Made by a program: the position numbers and the translations under genes. The notes under the pieces are model-generated. The model had not been told where the DNA came from, ran no database searches, and saw nothing but the letters and a program-made list of their open reading frames with translations. Below, piece after piece: positions 11,320 through 22,647 of a stretch of DNA of 64,000 nucleotides (within the stretch, counting starts at the first letter, position 1; every line of letters begins with the position of its first letter). Origin of the DNA: Simmondsia chinensis (taxonomy: Eukaryota > Streptophyta > Magnoliopsida > Caryophyllales > Simmondsiaceae); NCBI GenBank assembly GCA_018398585.1, contig JAGTTD010000001.1:3908501-3972500 (forward strand). The letters are read 5' to 3'.

Positions 11320-12723
11320 TTATTGTCTCCATATGTGCGCCACTCGAGAAAGTGATCTTGTGGAAGTTCCGTCTTCACTTAATGCCAATTTGGCGGCTTC
11401 TTGCAACTCCTTTGCTCGGTTTTGAATCCCTTTCCCCTCTGCACCCATCAAATTCTTGACAACCCTACTGATTTCTCCTCTCTCGATAATGCCATTTTCA
11501 TTGGATTTCGGCCTTATTGCCACCTTTATCCCTTCTGCTAGTAAAACTGCATTTGTCTTCTGCTCAGCATATAATGGCCAGGCGATAAGTGGCACCCCGT
11601 TAACAAGACTCTCTAAGGTTGAGTTCCATCCACAGTGAGTCAAGAATCCGCCAGTGGATTTGTGACTAAGAACCTGCATTTGTGGTGCCCAAGATGGAAC
11701 TAGTAGACCTCGTCCCTTGGTCCTGTCCACGAACCCGTTAGGCAAAAACCCAAATGGGTCCTTATGGCTTTGGGCGCTAAAATAAGACCCGCTAGAAGAG
11801 TTTTCATTTGGGCTTCGAACCACCCATAGGAACCTTTGTCCACTTATCTCTAATCCGATTGCTAACTCGGTCAACTGCACATATGAGAGGGTCCCACCAC
11901 TTCCAAAGGACACAAATAAAACAGACCCACTAGGCTGATCGTCTAACCACTTAAGGCACTCGTATGAATCATTTGTCTCTCTACTCGTTGGGGCTTGGAT
12001 AAGCGGTCCAATAGTGTACGTCGTTGGATAGCCCAGGTCATCCCCTTCAAGAGCACGAATGGCATTTGGTTCCAACTCCAAGAAGCTATTTACTAAAATT
12101 CCCTTGGCCAACCTCGCTGCCTTTGAAGTATGTAAGATCCACTTATATGCTTGACTCGACCTATCTTGGGCTGGTTCAACAAAGTCCCTTCCATATAAGG
12201 GAACGCACCCCGGCAAATAAATTGGAGCTTGCATATCCCTAAACTCACATGTGACTTCGTCATCTAACTTTGGCACATGAAGCAAAAAGTGCACATTCAT
12301 TGCCGCAATAGGGCAATACAAATAGGGCGGCACATCAAACTCACATGCCACCCCAAACGCGTCAATCGCAAAAGCATCTGTTATCAAGGCAACCAACTTA
12401 GTAGTCCTGCTCAGCAATCCAAGTGACTCACGGACATAGTCAAGAGACCAACTGACCGCGAGGCAGATCTTGGACTCAGGGGTGTTCTCCAGTGGGACAT
12501 TAGAGAAATCTACTGGCGGAAGCATGATGTAGTGAATGTTTTCTGGGAGAGTTTGAAGGAACTCCGTCTGAGCACGTGGTGGCACGCCAATGCAAGGGAT
12601 GAGGAGGGTAACTGAGAAGCGGTGGTGGAACACAAGGAGTTTCGCTAATTCGACAAAGGGGATAAGGTGGCCCATCCCTGGGCTTGGTAGCATGGCAATG
12701 TGGTGCTCTCTTTGGAACTCCAT
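11320..12723 (-). CDS. UDP-glycosyltransferase, UGT72B-like (second copy)
   Basis: A single-exon gene of 467 codons. Seen: catalytic His19 in PSPGMGHLIPF, partner acid Asp116 in ALITDAFAID, and a PSPG box from Trp345 to Gln388 with HCGWNS, ending in Gln, as in glucose-using enzymes. It shares long blocks with the gene at 3216-4634 (DQPxGSVLFVSFGSGGTLS, GVPLIAWPLYAEQ) but differs across much of the acceptor-binding N-terminal half. The two are therefore probably old tandem duplicates with different acceptors. Known: UGT72B enzymes are cytosolic phenolic and monolignol glucosyltransferases. A TATA box lies about 110 bp upstream of the start. No damage is visible. The exact acceptor is unknown. 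Confidence 0.93.
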   Translation of the reverse strand: MEFQREHHIAMLPSPGMGHLIPFVELAKLLVFHHRFSVTLLIPCIGVPPRAQTEFLQTLPENIHYIMLPPVDFSNVPLENTPESKICLAVSWSLDYVRESLGLLSRTTKLVALITDAFAIDAFGVACEFDVPPYLYCPIAAMNVHFLLHVPKLDDEVTCEFRDMQAPIYLPGCVPLYGRDFVEPAQDRSSQAYKWILHTSKAARLAKGILVNSFLELEPNAIRALEGDDLGYPTTYTIGPLIQAPTSRETNDSYECLKWLDDQPSGSVLFVSFGSGGTLSYVQLTELAIGLEISGQRFLWVVRSPNENSSSGSYFSAQSHKDPFGFLPNGFVDRTKGRGLLVPSWAPQMQVLSHKSTGGFLTHCGWNSTLESLVNGVPLIAWPLYAEQKTNAVLLAEGIKVAIRPKSNENGIIERGEISRVVKNLMGAEGKGIQNRAKELQEAAKLALSEDGTSTRSLSRVAHIWRQ

Positions 12724-12830
12724 TGATGAATTGAAACTGAAAAAATGGCTTTCATACTGTCTTTTTTTTTCTTTGTTATATTCTTTGGTTTTGTTTGTAA
12801 TGACAGTAAATGGGTGGTTGAAATAAAAAT

Positions 12831-12840
12831 CTATTTATAG
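12831..12840 (-). promoter_or_regulatory. TATA box of the second glucosyltransferase
   Basis: CTATAAATAG on the minus strand (self-complementary apart from its centre), 108 bp upstream of the ATG. This would give a leader of about 80 nt. Confidence 0.5.
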
Positions 12841-13261
12841 TACAAGAAAGGCGACTTCTTTGGATTTTCTATATGAGGAGTTGCTTTTAATCGTCAAAGA
12901 AAAAGTCTTACGAGTCTTTTCAAACAGGTACCAAAATTTGAGTAAATATTATTATATATGAACCCTTTAAAAAGTCTGAATTTAGCTAATAAAATGAATT
13001 ATTCATGTATGTGAATCATTATTTATTTTATATTTTTAATGTGAATGATTTGCAAGTACCTAAAATTATGAAGAGACGCATAGATGTTGAATTATATTTG
13101 GTAATTAACGGTTGTGTACGTACATTAATCTATGTCTTAGGAAAATTAATGATACTGTACGGTAAGAAAATTTTTAATATTTGACTCAAAATAATTTCGT
13201 CTGATAAAAATTTTCTTACTATCTCGACCCTAAATAAAAAAGGCAGATATAAGTAGGTTTG
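12841..13261. other. Intergenic/promoter-proximal DNA
   Basis: Upstream region of the second glucosyltransferase. AT-rich, with no other gene or repeat recognised. Confidence 0.4.
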
Positions 13262-13718
13262 GCAGAATCTAACACGACATGATAACACGATGCGAATATA
13301 CAGGGTTTCGGTCTGGGTTTTTGAAGCCACCGTTGAATTTGGGTCAGCCTGTTTAACTTGTTTAGGTAATTAGGTTTGACCTGCTTAACTCGTTTTTGAC
13401 ACACTTGACATGTTTACATAAGATAATTTGAATTATATTCAATAATGTTAATTTCATAGTTTATTTTAACAATTTATTTGTTTATTATTAGTATCAAGCA
13501 TGAGATTTTTTATTGACATATTTGTAAATTGACAAACTACTATTTAATGAAAAAAGTTCACTCATATAACTAAATGGGATTACTCACGGATTACCCATTT
13601 AATAATTAGGTTGGGTAAGGGGTGAGAGTTTCGAACTCATTAAATAAACGGATTAAGTTTTGGTTGACTCCATTTGTAATACCCTTAACATAACATGAAC
13701 GTGACATGACACGGTATA
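13262..13718. repeat. ACACGA-ended dispersed repeat (MITE-like)
   Basis: It starts with AACACGACATGATAACACGA and ends with AACATGAACGTGACATGACACGG, so the termini are roughly inverted. The interior contains GGGTTT and GGTTTGACC motifs. A second copy is at about 32262-32950, where it is interrupted by a retroelement tail. No coding capacity. The superfamily is uncertain. Confidence 0.45.
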
Positions 13719-13738
13719 AATGACAACCTTTGATATTA

Positions 13739-13832
13739 CAACAACAACAACAACAGTCCCAGTGCCACAGGGGCTCCCGCACGAAGCAGGGTATTGGGGG
13801 GGGGGGGGGGGGGGGCGGGGGGGGCGGTGGTT
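13739..13832 (-). mobile_element. SINE/LINE tail, 3' half (split by copia element)
   Basis: On the minus strand this is the 3' end of the shared tail: GGGAGCC..GTGGCACTGGGAC followed by GTTGTTGTTGTTGT. The rest of the tail continues at 18813-18848 beyond the copia insertion. The composite is bounded by a perfect 12-bp duplication CCTTTGATATTA at 13727-13738 and 18849-18860. Its C-rich site has expanded to a G-run interrupted only by C (13797-13825). Confidence 0.8.
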
Positions 13833-14285
13833 TGTTAGGAAAATGTCTCAAAATTACTTGGCATATTAAGGAGAAGGGCCGTGAGGAGTTCAATCGATCG
13901 GGAAAGTTTTGTAAAAAGAAGGACGCCTCCAGTGAGCAAGCCGATGGATCGGTGAGGAACCGATCGATCGGGAACCACGTGTTCTGCGCATATATAAATA
14001 CGGACATAGGGTACGTCATTAGGTATCCAAAAGCAAAAAAGTGAGATAATCTTCCCAGCGGCGCCGCCACTAATAAAAATTGAGTGTGAGAGAATATTGT
14101 AATTCTTCTTCTTTTGATTCAATAATAAAAGCTCCGATCGTGGTTTTCTCCCCTTTCAATTGTAAATGGGTTTCCACGTAAATCATTGTATCTATTGTTT
14201 CGTTTCTCTTTAGTTCGTTTATTTCTCGTTATTGTCGTGGTATTTGATTCGATTGTGATCCGGGAGAATTGTTTATTTCCGCACA
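13833..14285 (+). mobile_element. 5' LTR of copia element 1
   Basis: A 453-bp LTR starting TGTTAGGAAAATG and ending TTATTTCCGCACA. It is nearly identical to the LTR at 18340-18812. It contains CGATCGATCGG palindromes, a TATA box at about 13991 (TATATAAATACGG) and a poly(A) signal region (AATAATAAAAGC). Compared with the 3' LTR it lacks a 20-bp segment between two GATCGATC motifs. Flanking GGTGG at 13826-13830 and 18814-18818 is a possible 5-bp target duplication, but it is offset from the LTR ends by one or two bases. Confidence 0.9.
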
Positions 14286-14286
14286 A

Positions 14287-14301
14287 ATTAGTATCAGAGC
14301 C
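14287..14301 (+). other. Primer-binding site of copia element 1
   Basis: TTAGTATCAGAGCCTGG follows the 5' LTR almost directly. It resembles the initiator-Met-tRNA complement TGGTATCAGAGC used by most plant copia elements, with an A for a G. Confidence 0.75.
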
Positions 14302-14321
14302 TGGTTCTTCGAATTGATACA

Positions 14322-17300
14322 ATGGCATCATGTATTAAGACCGAGGTTGAGAAATTCAATGGTCAGGGAAGCTTTAGCTTATGGCAAGTCCGTGTGAAAG
14401 GACTCCTGACTCAGAATGGCTTGAAGAAAGCACTGGAGGGGAAAGAGAAGAAACCCGAGACTATGACTGAGTCACAATGGGAAGAGTTGGATGATAAGGC
14501 TCTCACGATGATAGAGATGTGTTTGGCTGATGATGTTCTGTCAGAGATCTTGGAGATGAAAACCACAAAGGAGTTCTGGGAGAAATTGTTAGACATGTTT
14601 TTCCACAAGTCAGTCTCCAACAAACTCGCAGTGAAGCGTCGGTTGTTCACTTTCCGTATGACAGAAGGTACATCCCTTAAAAACCATCTTAGCGAGTTTA
14701 CCTCAATAATACAAGAATTAAAGGCTTTGGATGATGTCCCTAAGGACGAGGATCAAGCTATGATATTACTGTGTTCGCTCTCTAATTCGTATAAGGGCTT
14801 CATAGAAAGCATGATAGACGGGGGTAGGCCGACCATTACTATTGATGAGGTAAAAAGAAATCTTGTGAGTAAAGAACGGGTAGATAGGGAATTATCAGAC
14901 TCGGTGAATGACTCAGGTAGTGGTTTGCATGTGAGAGGTAGGCCAGAACATAGGGGATCCAATGGTGGGAATAAGTCTAGGTCCAAATCTAGACATAAGA
15001 ATCTGTCATGTCATTATTGTCACAAGAAAGGGCACAAAAAGAAAGACTATTACAAATGTAAGAATAAATCGAAAGAGGGTAACAGGGGTGACCAGGGCAA
15101 TGACAAGTCCGCTGAGGCTAGTATTGTAGAGGAGGATAGTGAAGGGGAGTTTTTATTAGTTGCTGATTCTCAGTCCAGGTCCAAGGATAAGTGGGTCATG
15201 GATTCGGGTTGTTCATTTCACATACAAGGTGGGGTTGTCTTGATGGGTAACGATGCTGCTTGTAAAGTAGTGGGGATTGGGACAGTCCGTGTGAGAATGT
15301 TTGATGGGACTATTAGAACTTTGAGTGATGTACGTCATGTCCCGGAGTTGAAAAAGAACTTGATTTCTCTAGATACTCTTGAATCTAGTGGGTACAAGTA
15401 CATTGCTGAAGGTGGAGTCATGCGGGTCAGTAAGGGTGCTTTAATTGTGATGAAAGGAAATAGGGTTGGTACTTTGTATGAGCTTGCAGGTACAATTGTG
15501 ACAGGTTCAGTTGCCGTTTCCACATCTGCTATGACAGATGCAGAGATCAAAAGATTGTGGCACATGAGAATGGGTCATATTGGTGATAAGGCATTGTCTG
15601 AGCTGAGTAAGAGGGGACTGCTTTGTGGTCAGTCAACATGACTGATGGAATTCTGTGAGCACTATATTCATGGAAAGCAGAAGAGAGTCAGCTTCAAGTC
15701 AGCAGTGCATCAGACCAAGGGAATGTTAGATTACATACATTCTGATCTGTGTGGGGACCTTCCAGAGCGGCTTCTAAAGGTGGGTCCAAGTATCTTCTAA
15801 CGTTTACTGATGATTACTCACGTAACGTTTGGGTCTATTTTCTGAAGCAGAAAAATGAAGTGTATGATATCTTCAAGAAATGGAAGATTCTGCTTGAAAA
15901 ATAGACAGGGAAGCCGATCAAGAGGTTGGGGACTGATAATGGTCTTGAGTTTGTCGAAGGTGACTTCACCAGATTTTGTGAAGATCAGGGTATAGTCAGA
16001 CACAGGACGTGTACAGGTCGACCTCAACAAAATGGAGTGGCTGAAAGGTTAAACAGGACCTTACTTGAGAAGGCTCGATGTATGCTTTCAAATGTAGGTT
16101 TAAAGAGAGAATGGTGGGCAGAAGCAGTTAGCCTGGCTTGCTATCTTGTGAACAAGACACCGCATTTTTCATTACAGATGAAGATTCATGAGGAGGTATG
16201 GTCTGGTTTAACTTCTGATTATTCTCAGATTAAATTTTTTGGTTGTCCTGCATATGCATATGTTAATGATGGAAAGCTGGAGCCTAGGGCCAAGAAGTGC
16301 ATCTTTCTTGATTATTCGTCAGGTGTGAAGGGATATAAACTGTGGGATCCACGTGCTCAGAAGTTTCTGACTAGTAGGGATATTACTTTTGATGAGTCTG
16401 CTCTACGTAATCCACCACACACACCCTCCATTGACAGAGATACAGTTCAGGTTGAGACACTTGATGCTACAGAGATCCAGTCAGATCAGCAGATTGTTCA
16501 GCTATAGAGTATTTCAACACCTCAGGTACGAGTTTCTGATATTGTTACTGATAATGCAGAAACAGGTCAGCAGGTGGAGAATAATACTATAGCTGGTGGT
16601 AGATCGAGGCGACAGATCAGGCCTCCTGAGAGATATGGGTATGAGGAGATGATTGCCTATGCCCTCACTACTGTTGAGTCGTTAGATGACAGTGAGCCGA
16701 CTTCTTATTCAGAGGCTGTATCGAGATCAGATGCTGATAAGTGGCTCGTTGCTATGAATGAAGAGATGCAGTCTCTTCATAAGAATCAGACTTGGGAACT
16801 GGTAAAGCCTCCCACAGGGAAAAGACTGGTTAGATGCAAATGGGTTTCAAAAGAAAAAAGGGCATTCCTGGAGTTGAAGATGCATGGTACAAGGCACGTT
16901 TGGTAGCTAAAGTCTACAGTCAGGTATAAGGTGTTGATTTTCATGATATATTCTTACCTGTAGTTAGACAAACTTCGATTTGTGCATTGTTGTCTTTAGT
17001 TGCTATGCATGATTTAAAGCTTGAGCAGTTAGATGTAAAGACTGCATTTTTGCATGGTGAACTAGAAAAAAGTATCTTTATGCATCAGCCCGAGGATTTT
17101 GTTGTAGAAGGAAAAGAAGATCATGTGTGTTTGCTAAAAAGGTCTTTATATGGTTTGAAGCAATCTCCTAGGCAGTAGTATAGGAGATTTGATCAGTTCA
17201 TGACAAGTCATGAGTACACAGGAGTAAGTACGACAGTTGTGTGTACTTCAGAAAGACTGTTTCAGGCTTCATTTATTTGATTTTGTATGTTGATGATATG

Positions 17301-18218
17301 TTGATTGCAGCACGAGACATGAAAGATGTTGATGACTTGAAATCTATGTTGAAGAGTGAATTTGAGATGAAGGATCTTGGAGCAGCTAAGAAGATATTAG
17401 GCATGGAAATTCGTAGAGACCGAGAAGCCGAAAAATTATACTTGTCTCAGGAGAAGTATATTGAGAAGGTGTTAGACAGGTTTCATATGAAGGATGATAA
17501 CCCGGTTAGCACGCCCTTAGCAGCTCACTTCAGACTCTCGGCATTAGATTCGCCTCAGGCTGAGGAGGATGTCAGGTACATGTCTCAGATTCCCTATTCT
17601 AGTGCAGTGGGTAGTATTATGTATGCGATGGTTTGCACGCGTCCAGATATTGCTTTTGCAGTGAGCAGAGTTAGTAGGTATATGGCGGATCCGGATAAAG
17701 AACATTGGCATGCAGTGAAGTGGATTCTCAGGTGTCTTCGTGGAACCTCTGATTTGTGTTTGGAATATGGAAAAAGTAAGTGTTGCTTGGTTGGGTATGT
17801 AGATTCTGATTATGGTGGAGACCTCGATAAGAGGAAGTCCACTTCAGGGTACGTGTTTTGTTTAGGTGACATAGCTATCAGTTGGAGAGCGTGTTTACAG
17901 CCTGTTACAGCACAGTCTACTACCGAGGCCGAGTATATGGCAGTTACAGAAGCATTCAAAGAAGCCCTCTGGTTGAGAGGTTTGATCAGTGAAATCAGTG
18001 TCGAGCAGGGGACAGTTAGAGTATATTGTGATACGCAGTCCGCCATTCACCTAGCGAAAGATCAGATGTCACATCACGACCGAACAAAGCATGTAGATGT
18101 AAAGCATCACTTTATTAGAGATCTGATTGACGAGCAGAAGGTGGAGTTGAGGAAGATTGGGACTGAAGACAATCCAGTTGACATGTTCACGAAGGTTCTA
18201 CCAAGAAGCAAGTTCTAG
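14322..18218 (+). pseudogene. Degenerate Ty1/copia gag-pol polyprotein
   Basis: Domain order is gag, protease, integrase, reverse transcriptase, RNase H, which defines Ty1/copia. The first open part (14322-15641) holds gag, a CCHC-type zinc knuckle near residue 230, a protease WVMDSG motif and the pre-integrase LWHMRMGHIG motif. It stops at an in-frame TGA (15639-15641). Further damage: a frameshift near 15770, stops at 15902-15904 and 16505-16507, a frameshift near 16870, stops at 16927-16929 and 17176-17178, and a frameshift near 17200-17240. The reverse transcriptase YVDD centre (17286-17297) and the RNase H domain to 18218 are open. In the zinc knuckle the third cysteine position is Tyr (HKKKDYYKC). 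The element cannot make its own machinery. Confidence 0.92.
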
Positions 18219-18327
18219 CATTGCTCGAATTTGGTGAGTCTTTCAGTTTGATGTATGTTAGCCCCGGTTGAGGGGGCATTTGTGGAGAAGGTGGAGTTGT
18301 TTTATTGTTGATGATTAATTTTGAGCT

Positions 18328-18339
18328 AAGGTGGAGATT
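18328..18339 (+). other. Polypurine tract of copia element 1
   Basis: AAGGTGGAGATT directly before the 3' LTR. The related element 2 has AAGGTGGAGGTT at the same place, or AAGGTGGAGAATTG slightly upstream. Confidence 0.7.
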
Positions 18340-18812
18340 TGTTAGGAAAATGTCGCAAAATTACTTGGCATATTAAGGAGAAGGGCCGTGAGGAGTTCGA
18401 TCGATCGAGGTGGAGCTCGATCGATCGGGAAAGTTTCGTAAAAAGAAGGACACCTCCAGTGAGCAAGTCGATCGATAGGTGAGGAACCGATCGATCGGGA
18501 ACCGCGTGTTCTGTGCATCTATAAATACGGACGTAGAGTACGTCATTAGGTATCCAAAAGCAAAAAAGTGTTCCCAGCGGCGCCGCCACCAATAAAAATT
18601 GAGTGTGAGAGAATATTGTAATTCTTCTTCTTTTGATTCAATAATAAAAGCTCCGATCTTCGCCTGTGGCTTTCTCCCCTTTCGATTGTAAAGGGGTTTC
18701 CACGTAAATCATTGTGTCTATTGTTTCGTTTCTCTTTTAGCCCGTTTATTTCTCGTTATTATCGTGGTATTTGATTCGATTGTGATCCGGGAGAGTTGTT
18801 TATTTCCGCACA
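18340..18812 (+). mobile_element. 3' LTR of copia element 1
   Basis: A 473-bp LTR from TGTTAGGAAAATG to TTTCCGCACA. It matches the 5' LTR with scattered substitutions and small indels, so the insertion is not recent. It has an extra GAGGTGGAGCTCGATCGATC segment relative to the 5' LTR. Confidence 0.9.
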
Positions 18813-18848
18813 GGGTGGATGTACGCAGCCTTCCCCCTTCCGGGACAG
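18813..18848 (-). mobile_element. SINE/LINE tail, 5' half (split by copia element)
   Basis: On the minus strand this reads CTGTCCCGGAAGGGGGAAGG then CTGCGTACATCCACCC, the central block of the shared tail. It joins to 13739-13832 once the copia element is removed. It is 5'-truncated, with no 5S head. The target duplication CCTTTGATATTA follows at 18849-18860. Confidence 0.8.
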
Positions 18849-18912
18849 CCTTTGATATTATAAGGACAATAATATCATGCATGTCACACCAGCTTGTGTT
18901 GTACATGAAGAA

Positions 18913-19104
18913 TAGGGCCGGACATAATCCCAAGCAATTCAAACACCTGCTTGGGGCCCCCTAATTTTAGAGAATTGTATTTTTAAATTCATAGTTGTTA
19001 ATATTAATGAGTTTTAATATTACAGTTTTTAGACTTTTATTATATATAAAGGATTCCCATTTAAAATATCAGCTTGAGGCCTGAAAATATCAGGATCGGC
19101 CCTA
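18913..19104. mobile_element. hAT-type MITE
   Basis: 192 bp with inverted ends TAGGGCCGGAC and CGGCCCTA. Interior motifs GCTTGGGGCCCC and GCTTGAGGCC are shared with the element at 42370-42566. Flanks ATGAAGAA and TTTAAGAA (6 of 8 matching) fit an old 8-bp hAT duplication. Confidence 0.5.
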
Positions 19105-19112
19105 TTTAAGAA

Positions 19113-20046
19113 AGTGTATAAATGGCTTCGAGATTGGCCCCATTTCAGTTATAATTTGAAAAGAGGTGTCTCTTAAAAATAAATAACAGTTGCAACTGCA
19201 AAATAAATTTATTTTTTGAATTAATAAAAATATATAAGTTGCAAGTTGACGATATATGTTCAAAAAAAGGTTGGTTATAACCTGAAGTGACAGGTCTATA
19301 AAAGAAAAAAGGTTAGTTATAGTTAAAGAGACATGTCGTTTAGAAAATTAGTTAATAAGGCCTTAATTAAACAGTTATAACTCCTAAAAACAATACTTCA
19401 AAGCAACGTATTTGTTTATTTTGTTTCATTTATTATAATTGCTAGATTAGGAGATCATTTACAAATATGTTTAGTGTTATTACGATTACATCTACTGTAA
19501 AATCCTCACTCTTCATAAACCTTCCCTAAAATTCTCTATTCTAACTCCAATCCCAAGCTTTTCAAGCTATTAGAAAAAGTAAGGCACTTTTATAAATTCA
19601 TAACTAAAAAATAATGTACAAAACAAACACTACACGTGCATCGCAAGGAAAAAAAATCTCATAACTTTATAACAATCTCATTTTTATGCAAAATAGTTTT
19701 TCACCTTTATCGAGGAGTTGACTGTTTTTTTAAGAAAAAGAAAAATACTTTTCTCCAAAAAAATTTTTTTTATTCGTGATTTCATATCATATATTTTATT
19801 TTAACTTTAATTTGATCAGGTGTAACCACATATAATTTATAGAATATATTTTTTGGCATTTGTTAAATCATAAAATTTTGAACAAGAAAATATTTTGATG
19901 AAACTATTAGAATATAGATTTTGTTTCGATAAAACTTTTCCTTCCAATCAAACATAGCCTTAACAATAGTTTGCGTGCTTAGGTATTTTGACCATTAAAT
20001 TAATTACACTTTTTTTTAAGATGGAAATAAGGTACAATAATGTGCG
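19113..20046. other. AT-rich intergenic DNA
   Basis: No gene, RNA or bounded repeat recognised. Confidence 0.4.
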
Positions 20047-20055
20047 TAAATTATT

Positions 20056-20873
20056 AAGGCCATGTTTGAGATTCCATATTTTGAGGAAAAAAGTATTTTT
20101 TTAAAAAAAATCAGCACTTTTTTAAAATTTTAAAGGTGTTTGATCATAGTCAAAAAGTATTTTTTATTAAAAAAAAATGTTTTTTTTTTTTTTTTTGCTT
20201 TTAAGAAAAAGCATAAATTTGGTGTTTTTTCTTTTAAGCAGAAACAGAAACTAAAAATAAAAAATTAAGAAAACTTGGTTCAGGTACCCCGACTTTTTGG
20301 TAATATATTTTCTACTACCTTGAACATTGATAATATATTTAAAAATACTTTATACATTTTAAAATAATGAAATAAGTAAAGTATTTCAATATTTAATAAT
20401 ATATTTAGATTACTTTAAAAATTTTAAATATTTGTTTTAATTTTTAATAATATATTTATGTTATTTAAAAAACATTTTTAATATTTGAAAAAAATCTAAT
20501 TTTTAAGAAAAATTTTAAAAATTGTAAAAATATTTTGAAAAAATATTTTTAAAATATCAAAAATATTTTTTAAATATTAAAAATGTTTTAAATATTTAGA
20601 AAATATTTTATATATTTAGAATAAATTTTAAATAATAAAAAATTTTAATTTACATATTTGAAATAATGTATTAAATGTTTGGGAAGATTTTTAGGTGTTT
20701 TTTCAACTACAGAACATTTTTGTTTTTGTCCTTACTAGTAATTTGATATAAAAAGAAAAAACCATAAGCGATTCTTTATTAGTGGACCAATTATAAACTA
20801 TTTTTTGGAAACAACGCTTTTACAAAAGTATTTATGAAAAAATAACTTTTTCATATCAATGTCAAATAGGCCC
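20056..20873. mobile_element. 818-bp Mutator-type non-autonomous element
   Basis: It is bounded by a perfect 9-bp duplication TAAATTATT (20047-20055 and 20874-20882). The inverted termini are short and imperfect: GGCCATGTTTGA against GGCCTATTTGA. The interior is almost pure AT with repeated TTTAAATATTTT-like blocks and no coding capacity. The 9-bp duplication points to the Mutator superfamily, but an AT-rich 9-mer could match by chance, so confidence is moderate. Confidence 0.5.
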
Positions 20874-20882
20874 TAAATTATT

Positions 20883-22039
20883 TCATCTTTTTACACCATC
20901 ATTGTGACTATTTTATTCAACACATATAACTTTTGCACTAAAAAATTATTTTATAAAAATTATAGATTAAAAATTATTACACTAAACCTCAAGGCATTAG
21001 TACGTAATTTACTCCTTAAATAAATCACATGCATTACAAAATATTTTTGTTTTATTACCTAAAAAAAGGCTAATATCTATCATCTCAGAGATTGACTATT
21101 GACTAATACTAATAATTGTACATATATATAGTTAACAAATTATTGAATTAAAAAATATAATTATTAAATTTATATATTATATTATTTTTGTATGAAATAT
21201 ATCCTTACTCTACTTAGCGGTGTAAATCAAATAAAATAGTCAGTGAACTACTCATGTTAAAAAGTCGAATAGGGCTATTAGAGTTCATTTTTGGGTTCTT
21301 AGCTTATCGAACCATACTCAAGCAGACTCGATAAGCGAAATAAGTCAAGTTTAAATAACAAGATGCTCCACTCATTAAAGTTTGTAAAAAATTAATGAAG
21401 GTTGGTTATAGTTTTATCTTATTAAAAACTGGCTAACGTCTCGATATTAACTAAATAATAGATGGATATTAGTGAACGACGTCTCTTATTGCTAGCTTGA
21501 TAGTGAGGTTGGTGTGGTAGCATACTCAACATGATAGCAATATCAGATCGATAAAAAGCTCGACTTCGCTAGATTAGACTAGCAAGCTGACTATGTGTCT
21601 AGCTACCATACTAGTATCCTATAATTTTAAGTCTTTTCATCACAAAGTGACTTTTCAAAAAAAAAAAAAAAAAAAAAAAAACCCTAAAGCACCCATTGAG
21701 GAAAAACATATGTTTTATTAAAAGAACATGTCTTTTAATAAAGAGGTATGTTTATTTGATATGTTTCTTAGTAAAAGGATACGTCTTTTACTGAAGAGAC
21801 ACATTTATTAATGAAGATACTTGTCTATTAATAAAAAAGACATATTTATTAAACCAAAGGATACGACCATTGGTGTTTTGATAGAAGTCACCCCCTTCTT
21901 CTCTATAAATAAGAATATGATTCTCTATCTACCACAACTTATAAACCCGTGAACATAAAAGATAATTAAAAAGTGGTTAAGAGGGAGAAAGCAGATTTCT
22001 TCGTGTCCATATTCAACAGTCAATCAAGAATTGCTATTA
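20883..22039. other. AT-rich intergenic DNA with a degenerate AGCTCG-type repeat
   Basis: At about 21225-21640 are scattered AAGCTC and GCTCGA motifs that resemble the 6058-6491 family, too decayed to bound. An A-run of more than 20 lies near 21660. Next to it, ATGTCTTTTAATAAA-like motifs repeat four or five times (about 21710-21850). No gene recognised. Confidence 0.4.
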
Positions 22040-22159
22040 ATTAGTGCATATAATAAAAATTATGATAGATCTTGAACTTTATGCATCAAACTTTTATTAA
22101 TGTCACTAATTGATGCATAAAGTTCAGGATTTATCGTAATTTTTATTATATGCACTAAT
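22040..22159 (+). repeat. Near-perfect inverted repeat (RNA hairpin candidate)
   Basis: Two 50-nt arms (22040-22089 and 22110-22159) are inverted around a 20-nt loop. They differ at three positions. In a plus-strand transcript all three differences form G:U pairs, so the RNA stem would be fully paired; a minus-strand transcript would have three A:C mismatches. It could be a small MITE or a small-RNA precursor. No promoter is identified. Confidence 0.8.
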
Positions 22160-22647
22160 GTTTATGCATAATACAATTGCAATGTGATAATATAAAAAAT
22201 TAGAAAGTATAAACATCTCCATGCATGAATTGCGCTTGCGTATTGGTAAAAAAAAAAAAAAGGAACATCTCCATGCATTGTACGGAATAACACTTGTTTT
22301 TTTGTTAATGTCAGGACAACTAATAGGACTTTTGCTTCTTTTTTATATTAAAATTGCTCCATTGCTAACAAAACTTGCTCCGAAAATAATTACATAATTA
22401 AACCGTTAACGAACTAACGTAAGTGGGCCAAATAGGCCTTAAAGAAAGTGGGTATGGGCCTTTCTAACAACAAATAAATAACAGCAGTCCAGTGCTTTAA
22501 AAAGGCTTTGGCCAAGGCAAGGTATGATGAGGGTAAGCTAATTACAGTTTTATCCTTTAAAGGTGCTACTATGTAGAAAGGCTGTTTTCAATTTTAAAAA
22601 AAACTCAAATGGGCCCCTAAAAACCCAAAATGGCCTAGAAAAAAGAA
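22160..22647. other. Intergenic DNA
   Basis: No gene or bounded repeat recognised upstream of the SINE. Confidence 0.4.

Noticed and set aside
13606..14070. Long open frame with a Pro run and a Cys-rich run, and its opposite-strand Gln/Gly-rich frame
   Set aside because: Both are translations of the CAA repeat and G-run of the retroelement tail plus LTR sequence. No gene signal.
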